A program made the translations under genes and the position numbers. Of a DNA stretch of 64,000 nucleotides, positions 1-10,568 are shown piece after piece; the stretch's first letter is position 1; each line of letters begins with the position of its first letter. Below the pieces are notes generated by a model. The model was not told where the DNA came from. It saw only the letters and a list, made by a program, of their open reading frames with translations, and did no database searches. The stretch is from Bursaphelenchus xylophilus (Eukaryota > Nematoda > Chromadorea > Rhabditida > Aphelenchoididae), in assembly GCA_904066235.2 (NCBI GenBank), contig CAJFCV020000006.1, positions 3,472,001 to 3,536,000 of the forward strand, written 5' to 3'.

Positions 1-817
1 AATTCCCAATCACTCAAGACGCTTGTCCGTAATTTGCATACCGCAAAGCCACCGGTTGCGTGAATCTTTTCGGGGAGAAAGCGGCTTTTGACCGGGTCGA
101 TGGTTCCCCGATCCATCCGGCAGCAGCAGCAGCACTGCACCTGCACTTTTTCTCTTCGGCAAAAAACCAAAGAAAAGACGAGCGCATAAAAAATTTAGAG
201 GGTAAATTGGCAAGAAAAAAAGAAGTGCAATGTAATGCGATATTGCAATTTTGGGATCGGGAAAATGCGGCTTTGGAGAGAGAAGTAAATTTCACCAAAT
301 AATAAGAATTTTGCAAGTGGGGAACTTTAACTATTCATGTCAGTTTTGCCTTGCGATAATGTCTGAAAAAAATTGGGACGCCTGCAAAGCACAAAGTAAA
401 ATTTTAAAACATTAATTTGTATGCTACATAACTCACAAAATCAAAAGAAAACGGCGCGTATTTTACCTGTACATCATCAAAAACAAACAGCTCTGTTCTA
501 TAGCAAGTGAAGAATGAAAGCCATACAAAAGTTCAAGTCATCTGCAAAACAAGGCGATTTACCAGCGATTAATCTCATTCGCACTATGGTTTATTTACAG
601 CTGATTCTGCCTGACTCTAGTTAATTCAAAACATTCTGATCAAAACATTCGAAAATTGAGCCACAAAAAACATCTTTGCGGCTCTCTTCGGATTTTGTTT
701 TTGAGATTTTCTAGGAATTTCCCAGAGCCGGCTGATTGATGACAGCTGCGATTAATTTACATGGCATTGAAAAAAAAGATTTGAATATATTTGAGCGGCA
801 GTATTTTAGGGAATTAA

Positions 818-979
818 CAGGGCAAGTACTCCAAGTGCGACGCTCAGATTTTCTTTAAATTTTGCACACACGTGGGCTATGGACTAAATATCAATTCCTG
901 AAAGTTTTGGCTCGCGCTTTGCGGGCGCCGCCGAGATATCGAACGATTTTTGTTGCCGAGAGAGCACGCTAAAAGTGGA
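818..979 (+). repeat. M1 TIR element, truncated (left end only)
   Basis: Starts CAGGGCAAGTACTCCAAGTG and follows the M1 left half through the GCGCTTTGCGGGCGCCGCC block, then breaks off near 979 at the point matching GCTAAACGTGGA in complete copies. The right end is missing. Confidence 0.85.
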
Positions 980-1106
980 CTAGGAATGTAACTCGTATTT
1001 AAAAGCAGACAGGGCTCTAATATGGCTGAAAAAATTTTTTTTTTGATCTTTAACCCAGAAAAAGCCTAAAAATGGGCTTTCTAAGCGAAAAACAGCCAAA
1101 AAAATA

Positions 1107-1240
1107 TCAGTTTGTCGGGGAAATAATGTGGATTTGCCGTTGAAAAATTTCTCGCCTTTTCAGTCGCGCATGAAATCTGCAGCCGCGACTAGAACGATTC
1201 CAAGGCGCGACGAAACCACATTATTTTCCCGACAGACTGA
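1107..1240. mobile_element. Palindromic MITE (TCAGTNTGTCGGG family), 134 bp
   Basis: Ends TCAGTTTGTCGGGGAAATAA and TTATTTTCCCGACAGACTGA, flanked by TA at 1105-1106 and 1241-1242. A second copy lies at 46560-46696. Confidence 0.85.
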
Positions 1241-1507
1241 TATTGATCAAAATTTTTAAGTTGTATGTAAAACATTCTAATAATTTTTAAACCGTATTTT
1301 AAAAATAAAAAGCTTCAAATGCAATGACAAAAAAATTAAATTTACAATTTTCACTCAAAAAATATCTTTCGAAATTATAATTTTTCTGATAGATAACATC
1401 AAAAAAACAAAAGAAAATACAAGAACATTACTCATCCCCGACGATTTCGCCGTCAGCACAAAATTTGACACCGCGACAAAAACAAATTTAGACAACCGAA
1501 AACGCAC

Positions 1508-4500
1508 TCATCGGGCCATTTGTCGCGTTTCATGAGGTTCGACGACCACAAAACTGTCATGTTTTTCGCTGAATGACCACGAAAATAGATAAAATAAATA
1601 GCTGTTGGGAGGGAAACGGGATGTGACAGACTTACCGGCTGGTGCAAGGGACGACTTTTTTTGACTGTTCTGGCCCTGGGGAATTTTTAAAGGGAAATTA
1701 AAGAAATACAGTAAACGGAAGAAATTGTTGAAAAATGCATTGCATAAAATGAAAGATATAATTTTTAAAAATGTTTTGGAATTTTTTGAACTTACAGGGG
1801 AAGTACAGGGTGTTTCAAGAAATTTGGAACAAATGATTTGCTTATATCTTTGTGTTCTTTGCAGCTATCAACGAATTTCTTTTTGCTTCTAAAAATTCAC
1901 AGCGTGCGTTTTAAGAATCTCAAAAAAAATTTTTTTTCGTCGGCGGAGGGCCCATTTCTCGGCGGAGAAAATTAGGGCCTTTTTTAAAAATCACAGCGTA
2001 TTACGTGGCGGAAACGCCGTTGCAACGGCTGAAATCAAGTTTACGTTACACCTCCGTCGATCTTACGGTATGCATTTTTTTGTTTTCGATTTTACGCGCA
2101 CCGCGGAGGCGCGGCGGAGACTTCAGATTTCGGCGGACGTTGTTTTGGGCCTTCGGCTGTTGCAATTCATGTTGGAAAAGAGGTTGGGGTGATTTTTTGT
2201 TGTCATCCGATGCACAGATGGCAAAAATTTCGTGCTTTTTTTCCCCGGCGGAGGATTCGGCGGAGGCTTTATCAAAGGGTCAAAGCTGTCTTACGAGTCC
2301 GGGAAAAATCTCAGTTACAAGAATCCATCAGAGCAGCATTGTCTTTCAAAGATTTTTGATTTTTTTGGCCCGGCGGACAAATCGGCGGAGTCTTGTTTTT
2401 ACCCTTTGATAAAGCCTCCGCCGACTCCTCCGCCGGGGATAAAAAGCACGAAATTTTTGCCATCTGTGCATCGGATGACAACAAAAAATCACCCAAACCT
2501 CCTTTTCCAACATGAATTGCAAAAGCCAAAGGCCCAAAACAACGTCCACCGAAATCTGAGGTCTCCGCCGCGCATCCGCGGAAGTGCGTAAAATCGAAAA
2601 CGCAAAAAAAGCATACCGTAAAATCGATGGAGGTATTACGTAAACTTGATTTCAGCCGGTGCAACGGCGTTTCCGCCACGTAATACGCTGTGATTTTTAA
2701 AAAAGGCCCTAATTTTCTCCGCCGAGAAATGGGCCCTCCGCCGACGAAAAAAAATTTTTTTTTGAGATTCTAAAAACGCACGCTGTCAATTTTTAGAAGC
2801 AAAAAGAAATTCGTTGATAGCTGCAAAGAACACAAAGATATAAGCAAATCATTTATTCCAAATTTCTTGAAACACCCTGTACTGCAAGTGCGACGCTCAG
2901 ATTTTTATGAAACTTGGCACAAATTTAGAATACTTTTTTCTAAAGTATATGCGAGAATCCTAGCTCGCGCTTTGCAGAAATAACCGAGATTTTTAGATCG
3001 AAAATCGGCCAAAATTTAGGGCTTTTTGCCGAATTTCGGCACGAGAATTTCCATGCCTATTTCTGCCGTAAAGGATAATGTTTCTACAAAAAATCAAAAT
3101 TTTCCGCACGAAACTGCCAAAGTTATGGCCAAAAGGCGCTTTTCTCTCCGACCGCTCTCCACGTTTAGCGTGTTCTCTCGGCGGCAAAAATCGTTCGATA
3201 TCTCGGCGGCGCCCGCAAAGCGCGAGCTAAAACTTTCAGGAATTGATATTTAGTCCATACCCGACGTGTGTGCAAAATTTAAAGAAAATCTGAGCGTCGC
3301 ATTTGGAGTACTTCCCCTGTCAGATATTTACGAAATAACCTGCTTGTATTCTATAAAGGTTCTCGACATCTTCAAGCAAAAAAAAAAACAAAATCTTTTA
3401 GCTGTTCCATATGGGCGAAAAAAGATATTTCTTGGATCGTATCTCCTGATTCTACAGTCTCACTGGAAAGATCGTTGAATGTCTCGGCGATACCTGAAAA
3501 GCGAACAATATTTTTTTTTTGCAAAATAAAATTGTGACATATTGTATAAAGGGTATACGGAAATTTTCCGCGTAGTCAAAATACAAAATAAAAAATAAAA
3601 AAAAAACAAATATAAAAAAATCGAAAAATATTTTCATCTAAAAAAGTCTTCGTTATTGTCAGCACAAAAAAATTGACCCTAAATAAACCAACATCCCTTG
3701 AAGGCCGCAAAAACCTGCATATTAAAGTAAGCCATCTAATAATCGCTCGAACGCGGGGATAAAAACTTTATCGAATCATTTGCGCCGATCGAAGAAAAGG
3801 AAAAACGATTTGCAAGAATGATAACAAGGTCAAGATATTCAGATTTGGAAAGGCGCGGCGGTATGGAGAAGGGAAGAGGCAGAGGTGGCAATGGGGTTAA
3901 TTTTTGTATTTGCTTTGGGAGATTAAAAATAAGAGGAAATGTAAAATCTTTGATAAAAAAAATTTTTTAAAATGATGACTCATATTGGCTTCAAAAATGT
4001 AAAAAAAATATTCAGATATGACTGGAAATGACTCAAATTTAAAAAAACTCTTAAAAAAGCGTTTTTCAGTTGCTTTTTTACAGTGAACTATAAAACTTTA
4101 TTTCATTAAAAAATCTTTCGTTCTAAGACGCACCGTATTTTACCCCTTCCACCCACTCCCCATAAACCGCCACTGGGTCCATTCCACTCGGAGAATCTTT
4201 GGAAATCCATGGGCTTTTCTTCATTCTTCAAAAAGGCCGCCGAAATTTCAATTTGGGCGATAAATCGGCGGAAATTAACCACATTCAACGGGGCTCATTT
4301 CGCTTCTAATGCCCAATGAAAATGAAATTTATGCGAGGCTTATGAGAGAGAGAGAGAGAGAGAAATAGCCTCAGGTGTTTTTGGAGGGCTCTATTTTTAT
4401 TTTATTTTTTTTTTTATTTTGAAATATCTCAGGTAAACCATGGTTAAATTTTTTACAGTAAAACTGCAATATGTAATCCCAATTTTTTCTTGATTTTTAG

Positions 4501-7500
4501 GTGAAAATGCAGTAACTGATGAATTAAGAGAAAACTGTAATTCAAACTTTTCATAACTCATTGCCCAAACTACATACAGTAGACCAAAAAAAATGAGATA
4601 AAATACAGTAACCCACAATTTTTCATCAATTTCTTTGCTAAAAGTACAGCAATCCAGACTCTTTTTTCAAAAAAATAACCCAATTCCTTGCTTAAATTTC
4701 CAAAAAATACAGTAACCCAAAAAAATCTAATGTCCCCATAAAATACAGTAATCCCAAAGGACACTCTTAAAAAGTAATTGTACGGAAAAAACAAAAACAA
4801 CCAACTGTTTTGGAGAGTTTGGGTCGGAATGTGACACTCGTCACCTCAAAAACGTACAGCGAAAACTTTAATGAATCGTTGATAGCTGGAAAAAAAGTAA
4901 AGAAATGAATGGAATTTGACGCGGAAATGGCCAAATCAGATGTCAGTCAAAAACGAAAATGAGTTAAACAAAGAAAACGGTAAAAAAAGGCAACCGCGAG
5001 GACCACACATAGAGGGTATCTTTTTTCTTTTTTTTGCGGTTCTATTGTTTTTTCGAAATTAATTTGAAATTTGAACAAAATTGGAGAGATAGGAAAATAT
5101 GGCGGTGAAAATACGGTAGGATGGGTCTGATATAATAAATCGGAGAATGCTGAAACTTAGGCGAAGAAGAGTGATTTGAATTCTTAGACTCACAGTGGAA
5201 GTTCTCGCTCCAAATTTTGCAAGCAGGCTTTATTAGAAGGTCAACTAAATTGCAAAATTTCCCCTTCCCTCTCAAGATGTTTTTTCCATGCTAACAGGGG
5301 AAGTACTCAAAGTGCGGCGCTCAGGTTTTGATGAAACTTGGTACTAATTTAAAATAATTTTTTCTAAGATATGTGCGAGAATCCTAGCTCGCGCTTTGCA
5401 GAAACAACCGAGATTTTTAGATCGAAAGTCGGCCAAAATTTAGGACTTTTTGCCGAATTTCGGCACGAAAAGTTTTATGCCTATTTCTACCGTAAAGGAT
5501 AATGTTTCTACAAAAAATCAAATTTTTCCACACGAAACTGTCAAAGTTACGGCCAAAAAGCGTTTTTCTCTCTGACCGCTCTCCACGTTTAGCGTGCTCT
5601 CTCGGCCGCAAAAATCGTTCGATATCTCGGCGGCGCCCGCAAAGCGCGAGCCAAAACTTTCAGGAATTGATATTTAGTCCATACCCGACGTGTGTGCAAA
5701 ATTTAAAAAAAATTTGAGCGTCGCACTTGGAGTACTTCCCCTGTGACTAAATGTCCATTTCTGGAAAATTTTGACCAAAAAATCTCCGTGTTTTCTGCAA
5801 AGCACAAACTAAAAATCGTGTATTTATCTGAGAAGATTCTAATTTTTAATTTTTAAATGCAAGCCGGCCAATTTTTATGCAAAATTTAACCCTTTTAGTG
5901 GACAAGACATTAGCCAATAACTCCCAAAAAAATCCCAAGATTCTGACTTCGTTAGCGCCACTGATGCCGTCAAAGCCGCTCTCATTCTTTCCCAGATGGA
6001 CAATGATCCGCTGCGGTCCGAGGAAAAAGTCCCTAAAGGCAATTCCGAAAAACACAAACAGGGTTAAGGTCGCGCGGCCATTTCCCGTGAGGCTATTCCC
6101 TCTTCAACAGGGCCGAACAAAAAGCGATTAATCGCCGGACGAAACAAAAGCGCATTTTATGGGATCTGGGTGACATAAAAACTGAGAGTTGCTTTGAACT
6201 GTCTTCGTGGAAATCAGAGGAAAATGAGGAGGCTGTCTGGGTAAAAGGTTGAGTTTTTGAGGAGGAGAGAAAGCTAGACAAAGAAAAAAACAATTTTTCG
6301 ATTTTTGAGGATAAAATTGGTTCTTGCTCAAAGAAAAAATATCAGATGTGTTAAGATGGGATTCGGTGAAACTTGGCACAGTTTGGGATCAGAATTTCCC
6401 AAGGCATTTCCGGGATTTTAAGCCGGCATTTTGCAGAAAGAGCCAAGGTTTTTTGTCTTCAAAATTTCTGTTTTTTTTGCGATTTTCAAAATGAAAAATT
6501 AGTAGGCTGTTTAACATATGGTGTCATTTCTACAAAAAATCAAAGTTTTTTATGAAAAATTAGCAACAGCATGGGCATACGACGTCTTTCTTCCTATTCC
6601 CTTTTATTTTACATAGTCTAACAGGATGATAGATATCTCGGCTATGGTTGCAACACAAAAAGCTAAACTTTTCAGCAATTAATTACAGACCTATAGGCAA
6701 TGTCTGCGTTAAATTTGAAGAAAATTGAAAGGCCATGCTTTGAGAAATTCCAATTCAAAAAAATCCCGAAAAATTTTTCCACAGAAAAACAGGAGCTAAA
6801 TTTTCAAACTCTAATGAACTTTTTAATTCCAAAAATTTGCATAACCAAAAAAATCTCCTAAACACGTCAAAGCCACTCCCCACATGCCGAAAATCCCCTT
6901 CGAAATCCCATTCCCAACTGTTGTCGCAGTAACAAAAAACCGCCGCTTTGGGCCGTTTGTTTTCTCGCCGGGCCGCCCCAATTGCGCGATGATTTTTCAT
7001 TCTCTCGCCTCAAAAGTTTTTCGGCTTTTCGGCCCATCATTGTTGGGGCCATTGTGCGAACTTTGGAAGCGGATGCAATTTTTGCGAAAAGCGCCGAAAA
7101 TGACCGCTTTGTTTCGGGCAAACGTTTGCCGGTGCATTTGGGTAATTGTTGCATTTTTAGGGCCCAAAGTAATTTGAAGTTTGGCCCATTCTACGGGCCG
7201 GAAAAATGAGGAAAACAAAGGCCATAAATGGAGGGAATTTATGGACCTTTGAATGGGTTTTAAAAATTTTTGCAAAATTAAAAAATTTCAAAAACAAAAA
7301 AGGATATTACTGCGGGAAACAGGCAAAAATACGGTTGGAAATGCGATTAGATCTCTGGGATCTTCACAAAAAACGGATTAGGGCTCGAAAAAATACGGAG
7401 AAAGATCCAAAAGCAAAGGTGAAAAGTGATGGGAGTAAATGAAAAAAAGTGATCTGTTTCCCCGAGGAGATGATCGATGTACTGGCAGCATTAAAAATTA

Positions 7501-10500
7501 AAAACGGGGCCATTAATAAACAGCAAAAGGCTTGGAGTGAAGGCGAAATAGATCTGTCACAATATTAAAATACTTTTGGGGAAAAGATTGCAGTAGTTCA
7601 CATTAAATATGCCAAAAAATTATATCGAAATAAAAAAGTTCTTGGCTTTCGACCAGTCGCTCTCTCAAAGTTTTGCAGAGAAAATGAAAAAGAAACTTAT
7701 TGTTAGAGTTTATTGATTTTTTGAGCCTAAAAATCCCTGTGCCTGCCGCAAATTAAGATCTAAAACCCTAAAAAAATTCATGATAAATTTGAGCCACAAT
7801 TTGTGCCAAGCTTCGGAAAAAGTTTTTGTCACATTCGAGCCTGTGTTGAACGAAATTCCTCTATAAAAAATTTTGATCACTTACCGTTTGTTGTCAAAAG
7901 GCATTACTGTTGCTGAAGGCTCTATAAAAAAATTTTTGACATTTGAAAAGCATCGATCCATACAAAGAATGTCCAACGTATTTTACAACCAAAAAACTGC
8001 TTAGCGCAACCTTCCCGCATTCTAAATAGAATCTTTCTTCCAATAAATTTACTGGAATCTCCAGTCGCCCATCCCTCCTGGAAGTCTTTATTCGCAATTT
8101 GCGTCCGGCCTTGTGGTCGAATGACCTGTCGCCATTTCTCAGCGCGCCTCCTAATGAGTCGACATTGAAAAATAAAAAAAAAATTGTGGCCCTCGAAAAC
8201 ATCTTCCACATTAATCACGTTGAGTCACGATCCCTTTGATTTCCGAGACTCGCCTTTCTTTGAGGCTAAAAATGGCATTTTTAACAGTAGTTAAACATTA
8301 CTTATTACTACTAAAGCATAGTAAAGTTTTCGCTGTCCGAAAGAAACATCCAACCATAAAAAATAACAATATGTAACTTTTTTTTTGGGGCGGCGTGAAA
8401 ACTCGCCGAAGTTAAGCGGAAAATCCCCCAAGGGCATGACGAAAATGAGGCCAAGAGTGGACAGAGATTTTTTGCTCCCTGCAGCGGAAGGGAAATTGTG
8501 TTGTGGCCCCGCTGCTGAGGGGGGGACAATCAAATTATCTCTGGACGAGTTGCAAAACAAAAAAATCTTTGGGATGTTGGGGTGTTGGGAGAGGAGGAGG
8601 TTATTGGTCAAATATGGGAGTTGTGTAAGGATAGAAAATGCTCAGCGATATCTGCACAAAGAATTGTAAGAGGGTAAAAAACTATTTTTTATAGAAGAAG
8701 TTTATTGTAGGAAGGTTCACTTTGGCCCAAGCTTGCCTTTTTGAGCGTTTAAAATTGCATGTAATAGACAAATTTCGCTATACGAAGGTTCTTTTGTAAA
8801 AGCAAAGGTACAAAAAATGTTAAATTACAATTTCTCGAATTTTGAAATACCGTTAGTCTTTGTACAACAAATTTCTCGTATAACGAACCACTCCTATTTA
8901 TAGCGGATATTGTTTCGTGGTCCTTTAAATTTTGTTGCAGAGAGTTTTTACTGTACACAAATTTTTAGAAAGCTCTCCCAAATAGGACTAGATTCACTGA
9001 TTTTTACCTGCTATCACACACAGTTTGAAGATAAACAAAAATTACTATATCAAGTATCACCCCTCTTACCTAACAACGCTAAAAATTAAGGCTCACCAAA
9101 AATGCCACCTTGACTTTACACCCACTTTTCCTAATTGCCTAACCCTCTTCACTTCATTGTACAACGCTCTGTGCTGCAGCCCCGCTCTTTGACTTTTGTA
9201 ATTCCCCGTTTTTCCAAGTGAATGCACTCCAAAGATGGGATCTTTTTGTGGGCACATGCCGAAGATCAGCTCATCCACACCTGAGTGCAGTCGAAAAAAA
9301 CATTTCTTTTTTGCGGATTCGGGGTGACGCAATGGCCAGGCTTTGGCTCACTGTTGGAGACCACCTGATTAAAGAGAGGAAAAGGTGTCAAATTTGTGGA
9401 TAAGGGGAGCAATTAGTCTTGTGCTTCTTATGTAAAATTTGTCGCTTGGATTTCCTCGAAATCTTGGAGGTGTAGTTGACTTACATTAGGCCGTAAAAAC
9501 CTCGAAATTTGAACGTTCGACAAACCGAAAAATTCGACAGGCCTTGCTAACCAAAGACTGTGAAAAGCAAAGAATGACACGTCAAGAAAAAAAGTTTGTG
9601 TGAATTGTAAACAGTAGACATTAAACAAAGTCTCACATGCCAGGCCGAGCAAATTTGAGACTGCACAGGTCACCCATGAAACTAAGCGTCAAAATGTTTT
9701 GCAAATGTTCCAAATGATGGCCAAAGTAAAGGTAAGTCAAATAAGCAACCGTTTTTTCCAGTTTTTCAAAAAAAAATTGTTTTGTTGGCTGGCACCAATT
9801 TCTACAAATCCAGAATCAATTTTTTAGACTGAAGATTTCACCAACATTTTTCAAGTAGAAGCACACAAATTCAGCACCTTAAAAAAGTGTAAAATCCAAA
9901 TTTGTATCACATTTCATCAAATTAGGAGGGTGGAATTAACCCCCGTTTCTCTGGAAGCCTCAATTTACCTCAATTTACCATAACAGACCTCCGAAGAGTC
10001 GAATTCTCTTTTTTCTATACCCAAAATTCCCAATGCAAACTGGTAATCTGCGCTTTGGTTTGAAACACCTCCAACAAAACCCGGAATCCCATGTATGCGC
10101 AAGAAACGCTTAGCCCGAAAGCTTGGCGCTGGCAACTTGTCAGAGTGCATTTGTCACTCCGAATGCCGGCGGCTTCGGCGACAAAAACTTTTATCGCGCT
10201 TAATGTGTCGACAGGAAAAGATTTGTGGGGAGATTATGAGCAAGGGCATAACAGAAAAGCCAGAGTCGAATATCTGTACGACAAAAATTTCTTGAGGAGA
10301 ATAAAAGTAAAATTATTATATCAAAATAAGGAAATAAAAATAAGCTTAAAGGCAAAAGATTATGGCTAAAAATGTAAAATACGTCGATTCTAATGCCCTT
10401 TGAGAGTAATGGTCATCTAAAGATCCCTCCTCGAACAAATATTGACAGAAAGAACATAAAAAGAAAATCCTTTTGTGTCCAATACCTTGCCGTCTTCCGG

Positions 10501-10568
10501 ATCCTCAAAGAATACATACATTTGAGGGTCGAAGGAAGGCCGGGACAAAGGCCAAGTGCGCGGTAAAT
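1508..10568 (-). CDS. Hypothetical multi-exon gene, C-terminal part (weak)
   Basis: A chain of short open segments on the minus strand joins in phase at every step: 10568-10486, 9364-9281, 9173-9097, 8150-8053, 5244-5194, 1675-1636, 1568-1508 (TGA). Donors are acceptable (GTATTG, GTGTGG, GTGAGC, GTAAAT, GTGAGT, GTAAGT). Segments read like protein, for example DPQMYVFFEDPEDGK and HDSFVVVEPHETRQMAR. Against it: the acceptors are poor for a nematode (GGGGCTGCAG, CTCATTAG) compared with the TTTTCAG sites in the solid genes here. I recognise no domain, other frames are also open in these islands, and the frames were chosen by eye. An upstream segment at about 11015-10883 could extend it in phase. 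It may be a real gene with a missing 5' end or a chance pattern. Confidence 0.22.
1794..3320 (+). mobile_element. M1 TIR element, interrupted by a foldback element
   Basis: The outer element begins ACAGGGGAAGTA at 1794 and ends TACTTCCCCTGT at 3320. Its left TIR is split at 1805 by the insertion at 1806-2879 and resumes at 2880. Without the insertion the element would be about 450 bp, like other M1 copies. Termini plus flanks read TTA|CAGGGG and CCCCTG|TCA, consistent with a TNA-type target duplication as in Tc4/Tc5 elements. Confidence 0.85.
1806..2879. mobile_element. Foldback DNA transposon with about 475 bp inverted arms
   Basis: Termini are CAGGGTGTTTCAAGAAATTT and its complement, flanked by TA on both sides (1804-1805, 2880-2881), as for Tc1/mariner-type insertion. 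The left arm 1806-2281 and right arm 2401-2879 are near-perfect inverted copies separated by about 120 bp. Open frames within it appear twice in mirrored form (starting MAETPLQRLKSSLR and MAETPLHRLKSSLR) and are by-products of the palindrome. No transposase is seen, so it is non-autonomous. Confidence 0.9.
4344..4362. repeat. (GA)n microsatellite
   Basis: Uninterrupted GA dinucleotides, about nine to ten units. Confidence 0.9.
4400..4760. repeat. Cluster of TACAGTAACCC-type motifs
   Basis: At least four copies of AATACAGTAAYCC or close variants (near 4605, 4645, 4709, 4743), spaced irregularly in AT-rich sequence. A similar cluster lies at 33440-33680, and singles occur at 11956, 48113 and 59688. 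The motif is a common Caenorhabditis intergenic word. Confidence 0.6.
5295..5743. mobile_element. M1 TIR element, complete
   Basis: CAGGGGAAGTACTC at the left and GTACTTCCCCTG at the right, 449 bp, with the shared internal blocks (GCGCTTTGCAGAAAC near the left, GCGGCGCCCGCAAAGCGCGAG near the right). Oriented opposite to the copies at 47.6 and 60.5 kb. Flanks are CTAA and TGAC. Confidence 0.9.

Noticed and set aside
2005..2679. Two overlapping open frames on opposite strands with near-identical proteins (MAETPLQRLKSSLR and MAETPLHRLKSSLR)
   Set aside because: They are mirror images created by the inverted arms of the foldback element at 1806-2879, with no protein family signature.
5846..6131. 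Island open in several frames (minus: GIAFRDFFLGPQRIIVHLGK; plus: DSDFVSATDAVKAALILSQM)
   Set aside because: The plus frame has an in-frame stop just after the only good acceptor, and the minus frame has no pyrimidine-rich acceptor or phase partner. Competing frames suggest chance.
6884..7209. GC-richer island with open frames on both strands (plus: RPIIVGAIVRTLEADAIFAK)
   Set aside because: A plausible donor exists at GG|GTAATT, but there is no acceptor and no neighbouring plus-strand exon to join. A conserved non-coding element is as likely.
6997..7275. Minus-strand open frame opposite the 6.9-7.2 kb island
   Set aside because: It is a shadow of the same composition bias, with no splice context or homology.
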